This document shows, piece by piece, positions 1-5,584 of a stretch of DNA of 18,240 nucleotides (positions are counted from its first letter, which is position 1; every line of letters starts with the position of its first letter). Source of the stretch: CAYPZL01 sp964415045 (GTDB taxonomy: Bacteria; Planctomycetota; Phycisphaerae; Sedimentisphaerales; Anaerobacaceae); the NCBI GenBank assembly GCA_964415045.1, contig CAYPZL010000115.1, positions 1 through 18,240 of the forward strand. The letters run 5' to 3'. The position numbers and the translations under genes are program-made. The notes under the pieces are model-generated. The model did no database searches, was not told the DNA's origin, and worked only from the letters and a program-made list of their open reading frames with translations.

Positions 1-260
1 ACGACGATTCGCCCCAGAAAATTCCGCAAGTTTTCGCGCAACTGCGTAACTTGGGCTAAGCCCATCTCGCTTCTCTCGTCTTCCCGTTCCCGGCATCGAT
101 TTGCCTCGTGACATCCCAAGCTCTCGCACGGACGCCGGCGCGGTGGTATAATCCGCCTGAGGTACGGCTGTGATATGGCACGCCATTCCTTTCACGGTCG
201 TTGAAATCCGTTCTCGACGGATCGCTATACAATACTGTGTTCTGTATGGAGGACCCCGCA
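1..260. other. Upstream non-coding region
   Basis: No convincing gene is seen in this stretch. Frames open on either strand here have no recognisable domain and read as chance ORFs. The right end carries the probable promoter and ribosome binding site of the esterase gene that begins at 261. An isolated TATAAT at 147-152 has no matching -35 box at normal spacing. Confidence 0.5.
201..233 (+). promoter_or_regulatory. Possible sigma-70-type promoter of the esterase gene
   Basis: TTGAAA at 201-206 resembles a -35 box, and TATACAAT at 226-233 offers a -10 box (TATACA 226-231, spacer 19; or TACAAT 228-233, spacer 21). The spacing is longer than ideal, so this is only a candidate. It lies 30-60 bp before the ATG at 261 and overlaps the alternative TTG start at 201, which argues that translation begins at 261. 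Confidence 0.3.
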
Positions 261-1151
261 ATGACGGCATGGTATCGATGGCCGACGATTCTACTTGCAC
301 TGGCAATCTGCGCGCAGGCAACCGCCGCCGAGGACATCAAGCCCGACAGAGAAATCGTCTACAAGACCGTGGGCGAGACAGTGCTGCGGCTGCACGTATT
401 CTTTCCGCCGGATCATCAGGCCGGCAACCAGCGTGCTGGCATCGTGTTCTTCTTCGGCGGCGGCTGGGTCGGAGGCTCGCCCGGCCAGTTCTATCCTCAC
501 TGCCAGTACTTCGCCTCGCGCGGCATGGTGGCGGTCTCGGCCGAGTATCGCGTCAAGTCGCGGCACGGGACCAGCCCCTACGAATGCGTGCTCGACGGCA
601 AGTCCGCGATCCGGTGGCTGCGTTTGCACGCTAGCGAGCTCGGCATCGATCCTCGGCGCATCGCCGCCGGCGGCGGCTCGGCCGGCGGACACGTCGCGGC
701 TGCAACCGCCACGCTGGAAGGTTTCCGCGAGCCGGCGGAGGGCCGGGAGATCAGCGCCACGCCTAACGCCCTGGTGCTCTTCAATCCCGTCTTCGACAAC
801 GGTCCCGAAGGCTACGGACACGAACGCGTGAAGGATCGATGGCGCGAATTCTCGCCCCTGCACAACATCACCGGCGAGGCGCCGCCGACCATCGTCTTCC
901 TGGGAACCAAAGACAAGTTGATCCCCGTGTCCACCGCCCGGGAGTACAGAAAACGCATGACCGACGCCGGCTGTCGCTGCGACCTGCACCTGTACGAAGG
1001 CCAGCCGCACGGCTTCTTCAACTATCGCGACAGCGAAAACCCCTACTACAACGCCACCGTGTACGAAGCCGACAAGTTCCTCGCCTCGCTTGGCTACATC
1101 CAGGGCGCACCGACGATACCGAACAAACAGGTCAAGGCAGCGTCCCCATAA
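261..1151 (+). CDS. Secreted alpha/beta-hydrolase (esterase/lipase, GDXG/BD-FAE-like)
   Basis: A 296-residue serine hydrolase, probably an exported carboxylesterase acting on small or carbohydrate esters; the substrate is not known. The ATG at 261 is chosen because GGAGGA lies at 248-253 and the protein then opens with a signal peptide (MTAWYRW, a hydrophobic stretch, then ATAA near residue 23). The nucleophile is Ser140 in GGGSAGG. Likely partners are Asp218 (GTKDKLIP) and His250 (GQPHGFFN), in the expected order. The oxyanion segment reads F65-GGGW where HGGGW is usual in this superfamily. An in-frame TTG at 201 would add 20 residues before the signal peptide and is unlikely. A SnoaL-like gene follows 81 bp later on the same strand with its own ribosome binding site, so co-transcription is possible but not shown. 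Confidence 0.85.
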   Translation: MTAWYRWPTILLALAICAQATAAEDIKPDREIVYKTVGETVLRLHVFFPPDHQAGNQRAGIVFFFGGGWVGGSPGQFYPHCQYFASRGMVAVSAEYRVKSRHGTSPYECVLDGKSAIRWLRLHASELGIDPRRIAAGGGSAGGHVAAATATLEGFREPAEGREISATPNALVLFNPVFDNGPEGYGHERVKDRWREFSPLHNITGEAPPTIVFLGTKDKLIPVSTAREYRKRMTDAGCRCDLHLYEGQPHGFFNYRDSENPYYNATVYEADKFLASLGYIQGAPTIPNKQVKAASP

Positions 1152-1217
1152 CTTCGCTTCGGGTCGCCAGGGCATCCAACGCAGTGGTGTGCCCACACTC
1201 CGGGCTGCATACCGGAA

Positions 1218-1223
1218 AAGGAG
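1218..1223 (+). promoter_or_regulatory. Shine-Dalgarno site of the SnoaL-like gene
   Basis: AAGGAG lies 9 nt before the ATG at 1233. It fixes the start of a short protein that could otherwise be doubted and shows that the shortened reading frame still carries an intact initiation signal. Confidence 0.7.
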
Positions 1224-1232
1224 CCGACTTGC

Positions 1233-1553
1233 ATGTCTCCGGAGGACAACAAGAAGATCGTTCGTCGCTACTATGAAGAGGTCGTGAACACGGGAAACGT
1301 GGACAGGATTGCCGATTTCCACCTGACCATCGAGCAGCAGATTGCCGAAGGTGATTGGGTCGTGACCCGAATCACGCCACAAGGGACTCACCAGGGCGAG
1401 TGGCTGGGTATCCAGCCTACGGGCAAGGCTGTCGCATTCACCGGCGGCAACATCGACAAGGTGGCCGACGGTCGCATCGTCGAGCACGGCGGAGCCGCCA
1501 ACCTCCTGGAGCCGCTACTGGAGATCGGAACCATTCAGGTCGTGGGCTCGTAA
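1233..1553 (+). CDS. SnoaL-like / ester cyclase family protein, internally shortened
   Basis: A 106-residue protein of the SnoaL-like (NTF2 fold) family, small alpha+beta-barrel proteins often annotated as ester or polyketide cyclases and usually of unknown substrate. The N-terminus (SPEDNKKIVRRYYEEVVNTGN) matches the first helices. The segment from TIEQQIAEGDWVVTRI through GTHQGEWLGIQPTGKAVAFTG to ADGRIVEHGG matches the typical second half. Family members usually run about 130-145 residues and carry about 30-35 residues between these parts (the 'FAPDYVDHDP...GVRQFV...FPD' stretch). Here residue 28 (IADF) runs straight into HLTIEQQ with the frame kept. The usual W after EH is G, and the Asp that follows is Asn. 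The fold is probably damaged, so this may be a decaying gene. Convergent with the sigma-54 activator. Confidence 0.65.
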   Translation: MSPEDNKKIVRRYYEEVVNTGNVDRIADFHLTIEQQIAEGDWVVTRITPQGTHQGEWLGIQPTGKAVAFTGGNIDKVADGRIVEHGGAANLLEPLLEIGTIQVVGS

Positions 1554-1586
1554 GGAGGATGCCTCACATCGTTGTCTATTCGATCT

Positions 1587-1613
1587 CGCCCGCCGTATGG
1601 ACGGCGCCGGGCG
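1587..1613. terminator. Hairpin between convergent genes, possible bidirectional terminator
   Basis: CGCCCGCCGT at 1587-1596 pairs with ACGG (1601-1604) and CGGGCG (1608-1613) around an ATGG loop, with a three-base bulge. It lies between the stop of the SnoaL-like gene (1553) and the stop of the sigma-54 activator (1629). There is no clear T-run on either side, so intrinsic termination is uncertain. Confidence 0.4.
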
Positions 1614-1628
1614 GTGTGCCGGGTTCGT

Positions 1629-3158
1629 TTAGATATACTTGGGATGGATGCCGTACTTCTTGATCTTATAGCCGAGGATGCGCTCGGTGACGCCGAGTTC
1701 GCGAGCGGCGTGCCGCTGGCGCCCGCTGCACTTCTTCAGCGCGTCCACGATCAGCTCGCGCTCCTTGTTGGCGATGATCTCAGTCAGCGAAGGCGTCGGC
1801 CCGGCCTCGCCGCGCTCGGCCATCTGCAACGACGGCGGCAAATGCTCCGACCGTATGACATCGTCGCCGCAGAGCAACACCGCCCTTTCGATGCAGTTCT
1901 CCAGCTCGCGGATGTTGCCGGGCCAGTGGTAGCGCGTGAGCATGTCGATGGCCGGCGTGGAAATCCGCGTGATCGGCTTGCCGTTCTCCCGGGCGAACTT
2001 CTCCAGGAAGTGATCGGCCAGAAGCATGATGTCGTCCTTGCGCTCGCGCAGCGGAGGCAGAAAAATCGGAAACACGTTGATCCGGTAATACAGATCCTCG
2101 CGAAACTGCCCTTCTTGAATCTGCTCTTCCAACGGCTTGTGCGTGGCGACGACGATGCGCACGTTGGTCTTGATGGTGTTGAGGCCCCCGACCCGCTCGA
2201 ACTCCTTGAACTGAATAACCCGTAAGAGCTTGACCTGAAGGTTCGGCGGAAAATCCCCGATCTCATCCAGGAAGATCGTCCCGCCGTGGGCGCGTTCGAA
2301 GCGGCCGAGCTTGCGCTCGACGGCCCCGGTAAAGGCCCCCTTCTCGTGGCCGAACAGCTCGCTCTCGAGCAACGTCTCGGGCATGGCCGTGCAGTTGACC
2401 TTCACGAACGGCTTGTCCGCCCGCAGGCTGTTGTAGTGGATCGCGTGGGCGACCAGGTCCTTGCCCGTGCCACTCTCGCCCCGGATCAGGACCGTGGCGT
2501 TGCTGTCGGCCACCTGCTCCACCAGCCGGTAGATCTCCTTCATGGCGTTGCTCGTCCCGACCATATTGTGGACGTCGAAGCGCGTCTTGAGCTCGCTGCG
2601 CAGGCGGACGTTCTCGTCCCGCAGGAGCTTGCGCTCGGACTCGACCAGCTTGTTGAGCTTGACGGCCTGGGCGATCATCGTGGAAATCACGTTGAGCAAA
2701 CGAATACTGGCTTTGAAATCGTCCCCCCTGCCGGCCTCCCGGTCGACGCTGAGCGCCCCAACGGTCCGGCCCTCCAGCTTGATGGGCACGCAGAAGAAGG
2801 CCGTTTTCTTTCCTCCGGTCTGCTTGCGGGAGCCCGTCTTGTGCACGAAGCGCGGGTCCCTGGAGATGTCGGGCACGATGATTTCCTCGCCGGTCTGCAC
2901 GACGCGGCCGGTAACGCCCTCCCCCACCTTGTAGCTGGCCCGCGACCGGGACCGCTCGCTCAACCCGTGCGCGACCTTCGCCTCGATCGTCTCGGTCTCC
3001 AGGTTCAACAGCGTGATCGTGCCGCGCTGCAGTTTCAGATGCGTATCCAGCGACTTCAAGATGCTCTTGAGCGTCGCCTCCAGATCCAGCGACTCGGCGA
3101 ACGCCCGCGCCACGTCGCTGAGAAGCTCCACCTCAGCGGCAAATTTCGCTTTGGCCAT
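1629..3158 (-). CDS. Sigma-54-dependent transcriptional activator, NifA-like (GAF-AAA-Fis)
   Basis: A 509-residue enhancer-binding protein that remodels the RNA polymerase-sigma-54 complex by ATP hydrolysis. Order of parts: N-terminal GAF sensor domain (about 20-165), coiled linker (170-195), sigma-54 AAA+ domain (about 198-430) and a C-terminal Fis-type helix-turn-helix (about 465-504, RQRHAARELGVTERILGYKIKKYGI region). Walker A is GESGTGK at 227-233, the sigma-54 contact loop GAFTGA at 274-279, and Walker B ends in DE at 298-299. All are intact, so it should be active. The layout is that of NifA, but no nitrogen-fixation gene is in the window, so the target is unknown and no gene symbol is given. 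ATG at 3158 is preferred to the TTG at 3221, because 3221 lies within the likely -35 region. The GAF ligand cannot be told from sequence. Confidence 0.93.
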   Translation of the reverse strand: MAKAKFAAEVELLSDVARAFAESLDLEATLKSILKSLDTHLKLQRGTITLLNLETETIEAKVAHGLSERSRSRASYKVGEGVTGRVVQTGEEIIVPDISRDPRFVHKTGSRKQTGGKKTAFFCVPIKLEGRTVGALSVDREAGRGDDFKASIRLLNVISTMIAQAVKLNKLVESERKLLRDENVRLRSELKTRFDVHNMVGTSNAMKEIYRLVEQVADSNATVLIRGESGTGKDLVAHAIHYNSLRADKPFVKVNCTAMPETLLESELFGHEKGAFTGAVERKLGRFERAHGGTIFLDEIGDFPPNLQVKLLRVIQFKEFERVGGLNTIKTNVRIVVATHKPLEEQIQEGQFREDLYYRINVFPIFLPPLRERKDDIMLLADHFLEKFARENGKPITRISTPAIDMLTRYHWPGNIRELENCIERAVLLCGDDVIRSEHLPPSLQMAERGEAGPTPSLTEIIANKERELIVDALKKCSGRQRHAARELGVTERILGYKIKKYGIHPKYI

Positions 3159-3188
3159 GTCTGTTCCGTTCCTATCCGAAGCTAAACA

Positions 3189-3227
3189 ACAAAATTGTAG
3201 CTTGTCAGCGATAGAATACAATTTTGT
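3189..3227 (-). promoter_or_regulatory. Promoter with overlapping inverted-repeat operator for the sigma-54 activator
   Basis: ACAAAATTGTA at 3189-3199 and TACAATTTTGT at 3217-3227 are a perfect 11-bp inverted repeat with a 17-nt gap. On the minus strand TTGTAT (3221-3216) and TACAAT (3199-3194) form a -35/-10 pair with a 16-bp spacer, so each repeat arm overlaps one promoter box. The predicted start of transcription, near 3187, leaves a leader of about 29 nt before the ATG at 3158. This suggests repression or autoregulation, but the binding protein is unknown. Confidence 0.5.
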
Positions 3228-3351
3228 ACCCTCGAAGGCAACCCTTCGTTCGCGTCATCTCCAACAAAAGCGCTCGCCGCCAAACACGATCCTCGCATCG
3301 GTCGATGCGGCAGCGGCACAAACGACCGTTTCCCCTCGTCCCCAAAGGTAC
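3228..3351. other. Intergenic stretch without a recognised gene
   Basis: About 120 bp between the regulator promoter and the interspersed repeat. No domain, hairpin or promoter stands out on either strand. Confidence 0.4.
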
Positions 3352-3451
3352 CACTGCTCTGTCTCAGTTCATCAGCAGGTTGTCATGCTGAACGAAGTGA
3401 AGCATCTGGGCTGAGAAGGAGAAATCAGCCTCGCGTCAGAAGGGGCATGCG
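3352..3451 (+). repeat. Interspersed palindromic repeat, copy A
   Basis: A repeat of about 100 bp. Its 73-bp core, 3379-3451, matches the reverse complement of 17832-17904 with one mismatch; the outer part, 3352-3378, is also related to 17905-17930 but with several differences. The core holds a short imperfect palindrome, ATGCT...AGCAT, at 3385-3405, of the REP-like 'TCATGCTGAACGAAGTGAAG' type. Its right end (AGAAGGGG, then GCATGCG) sits where the ribosome binding site of the protease remnant would be, directly before the ATG at 3452. Confidence 0.85.
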
Positions 3452-3741
3452 ATGAACGGTCTGTACCAACCTGTGGAACTTCCCGAGATCAATCAAACTT
3501 GCGGCACGGGGTGGATGCCGCCGCAACCCGACCTGAGAGACTACACCGAGGAGAGCCCGAAGATCCTTGAGATGACCAAGGCGCCCTGCTGATCCGCAAC
3601 TCCTGGAGTACCGGCTGGGGAGACAAGGGATATGGCTGGCTGCCCTACGACTACGTCCTCAGCGGGCTGGCCCTGGACTTCTGGTCGTTGTTGCAGATGG
3701 AGTGGGTCAACACGAAGAAGTTCGGGCTGAAGAAGTCCTGA
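3452..3741 (+). pseudogene. Remnant of a papain-family (C1A) cysteine protease gene
   Basis: The reading frame from ATG 3452 gives MNGLYQPVELPEINQ followed by GTGWMPPQPDLRDYTEESP, like the N-terminal part of bacterial C1 proteases (GWxPDxPDLRDY), and stops at 3590-3592. In another frame, from about 3582 to the TGA at 3739-3741, the sequence reads ALLIRNSWSTGWGDKGYGWLPYDYVL and on to KKFGLKKS, the typical C-terminal end (NSWGxxWGxxGYxxLPYxY). The middle of the enzyme, roughly 200 residues including the catalytic Cys and His, is missing. The two ends are joined out of frame close to 3580-3590. Only the Asn of the NSW motif remains of the active site. The gene is non-functional. An internal deletion explains it better than sequencing error, which could not remove the core. 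Confidence 0.85.
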
Positions 3742-3914
3742 GGCAAGCCGGCAGCAATTCGACTCACGAACGCAGCACACTCGACTCAACATGTTCGCTG
3801 CCGCTGAATAAGGCGTATACCTGCGTCAATACTCATTCTGTATACACCTTATGACGCGCGACCTTTGGCAGACGGATTGCGTCACCTGTGAACTTGATCG
3901 CGAAGTCGCTCAAA
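3742..3914. other. Intergenic stretch after the protease remnant
   Basis: No gene is recognised. It contains one clear inverted repeat (listed separately at 3808-3852) and then runs into the terminator of the first dockerin-like gene. Confidence 0.4.
3808..3852. repeat. 13-bp inverted repeat
   Basis: ATAAGGCGTATAC at 3808-3820 and GTATACACCTTAT at 3840-3852 are inverted copies with one mismatch and a 19-nt loop. There is no T-run. It could be a hairpin, a protein-binding site or a small element end; the sequence does not decide. Confidence 0.5.
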
Positions 3915-3948
3915 ACAGAGGGGCCCTGTCTGTACAGGACCCCTCTGT
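3911..3948 (-). terminator. Rho-independent terminator of the downstream dockerin-like gene
   Basis: ACAGAGGGGCCCTGT (3915-3929) and ACAGGACCCCTCTGT (3934-3948) form a 15-bp stem with one mismatch and a CTGT loop. On the minus strand the stem is followed by TTTT (3915-3912). It begins 18 bp after the stop of the minus-strand gene that ends at 3967. Confidence 0.8.
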
Positions 3949-3966
3949 GTAACACAGCACAGGTTT

Positions 3967-5421
3967 CTACAATGCATTCGGATCGTTCGGATCGCACTGG
4001 CCGAGTGAAACACAGTTGAGCCAGTTCTCCAGAAGCAGATCCACATCGTCCTGGTCCACGTCACAGTCCCCGTCGAGATCGCCTACCAGGGGAACATAGC
4101 CCGGCAGGGACTTGGCCGCTTCGCAACTGTCGATGTAGACGTTGATCGTCAGGGTGTCCATGGCCTGGTATTCGCCGTCATCGGCTTGAAGCTCCAGAAC
4201 ATACTGCCCCAGAGCCGACAGGGTGATGCTCGTGTTCAAGGCCGCGGGGTCGGCGATAACGGCATCCGTACTGTTGGGGTCGTCGGGCTGGGAAACCACG
4301 GTCCAAACCGACGTCGTGGGATCGGCATCGGTCACGGCCCCGGTCAGCGCCACCTCGACACTGCCGTTGTCCAGCCAGGTCGTTACGTTGGCACCGGCGT
4401 CGACGACGGGCGCCAGGTTGTCCGCGTAGAAATCAAAAAGCGGGCCCAGATTCGGATCCGCCGCACCGGGGGCGTACGTGTCCACCGCCCAGAAATACCG
4501 GGTCCCTTTCACCGTCTCCACCTGAACGGAGGCAACAGTTTGCTTCTCGACAATCTTCGTGAAATCATCGCCGGTGGTCCCGAACCACACATCCACCGGT
4601 GTGCCGGCATCCACGGTCCACTCCAACGTGATGCTGCCGGGAACGACGGTGATACTGTCGGCCGGTACGGGATTGAAGGGATGCAGTCCCTTGACGATGA
4701 GTTGGTCACCGACCGTTTCCACCACCACGGTACCCACACCGTCATAGGCCGTAATCGTACCGTCGGCAATGTGATCGTTGACATTAGCGAGACGTGCATC
4801 GGAATACGCCTGCGTCATCACACCACCGGAGAAATCCATTTTGGCCTTTGAATTGGTGCCCGCACGGAAAACCAGCGGAAGTGATGCATTGGACAAGAGA
4901 TTCAAGGAACCACCACGGATTTCCACGATCCCATCGCCACCGGTACCCTGGCCGATCTGAAATGGCTGATTGTATTGATTCACAACGCCACTGTAGTCGA
5001 TCACCAACTGGGCGAACCCTTGACGTCCAATATAAATGCGGCCGTTATTCGTAGCGCTGGGATCGCCGCCATTGTACACACCGCCCAGAACCTCCAGGAT
5101 ATGACGATTGCCTTCCTCGCCACCGCTATAACCGACGATGGTCCATTGCGAAACCGTCAATTGCGCGCCGTCCACCAGCCTTAAAAGACCGGGAGCGTTA
5201 TTGAAAGCAGCGTTCTTGATCAGGCCGGCATCATAGTCGAGAATGCAGGTTACACCGTTGGTGATTTTGGCCTTGTCCTGCTCGCCCGGAATACCATTGC
5301 TCCAGTTATCGGCGTCGCTCCACAAATCGCTCGCGGCTCCCGTAAAGGTGGTATCCGCGGCAGACAACGAACTCGCCAACAATAAGCTAACACAAAGCCC
5401 CCAGCAAATGCGCGATTTCAT
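3967..5421 (-). CDS. Secreted dockerin-like repeat protein (paralog 1)
   Basis: A 484-residue exported protein of unknown function. It has a signal peptide (about 1-22, ending SLSAA), then a beta-rich N-terminal region (about 23-235) that opens with SDLWSDADNWSNGIPG, as in planctomycete beta-helix/autotransporter-like passengers. A Fn3-like segment (about 250-335) is followed by a PKD-like domain (about 337-430, starting APVVDAGANVTTW). The C-terminus carries one dockerin-like Ca-binding loop, D448-x-D-G-D-x-D-x-D-x-x-D459, then LLLENWL and CDPNDPNAL. AAGGAG-type pairing at 5430-5436 precedes ATG 5421. The N-terminus differs from its neighbour paralog at 5585-7018, but residues 266-381 are identical. 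Probably an outer-surface or matrix protein; a lone dockerin-like motif in Planctomycetota is not evidence of a cellulosome. Confidence 0.85.
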   Translation of the reverse strand: MKSRICWGLCVSLLLASSLSAADTTFTGAASDLWSDADNWSNGIPGEQDKAKITNGVTCILDYDAGLIKNAAFNNAPGLLRLVDGAQLTVSQWTIVGYSGGEEGNRHILEVLGGVYNGGDPSATNNGRIYIGRQGFAQLVIDYSGVVNQYNQPFQIGQGTGGDGIVEIRGGSLNLLSNASLPLVFRAGTNSKAKMDFSGGVMTQAYSDARLANVNDHIADGTITAYDGVGTVVVETVGDQLIVKGLHPFNPVPADSITVVPGSITLEWTVDAGTPVDVWFGTTGDDFTKIVEKQTVASVQVETVKGTRYFWAVDTYAPGAADPNLGPLFDFYADNLAPVVDAGANVTTWLDNGSVEVALTGAVTDADPTTSVWTVVSQPDDPNSTDAVIADPAALNTSITLSALGQYVLELQADDGEYQAMDTLTINVYIDSCEAAKSLPGYVPLVGDLDGDCDVDQDDVDLLLENWLNCVSLGQCDPNDPNAL

Positions 5422-5523
5422 GACAGAATCTCCTTCGAAGAAACAAGCTGCGTTACTTCACCGATTTCAAAGCAAAGGCGTTCCTTTTTTCTGTTTCCCG
5501 TCCCTGGACGTGAAGTTCTTGAA

Positions 5524-5557
5524 GCAGAGAGGTCCCCACCTATGAAAACCTCTCTGC
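5524..5557 (-). terminator. Hairpin between the two dockerin-like genes
   Basis: GCAGAGAGGT (5524-5533) and ACCTCTCTGC (5548-5557) form a perfect 10-bp stem with a 14-nt loop, placed 28 bp after the stop of the upstream paralog. No T-run follows on the minus strand, so it may be a partial terminator or an mRNA-stabilising hairpin. Its arm sequence resembles the terminator at 3911-3948 (AGAGAGG versus AGAGGGG), as expected if the gene was duplicated together with its 3' hairpin. Confidence 0.55.
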
Positions 5558-5584
5558 CCAGAACACATCATCGGCACTCACAGC

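Noticed and set aside
176..190. TGGCAC followed by a T-rich stretch as a sigma-54 promoter
   Set aside because: The -24-like TGGCAC is present, but at the -12 position the sequence reads TCCT rather than TTGC, so the site does not fit. No good sigma-54 promoter was found in the window.
291..1487. Long minus-strand frame (398 codons) opposite the esterase and SnoaL-like genes
   Set aside because: It is antisense to genes with clear signal peptide, motifs and ribosome binding sites. Its translation has no recognisable domain and is rich in Gly, Val, Arg and Ala, as expected of a GC-rich shadow.
1629..3158. Naming the sigma-54 activator nifA
   Set aside because: The domain order fits, but many GAF-AAA-Fis activators share it and no nitrogen-fixation gene is nearby.
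2286..3185. Plus-strand frame of 299 codons opposite the sigma-54 activator
   Set aside because: Antisense shadow of a gene with intact Walker and GAFTGA motifs; no domain seen.
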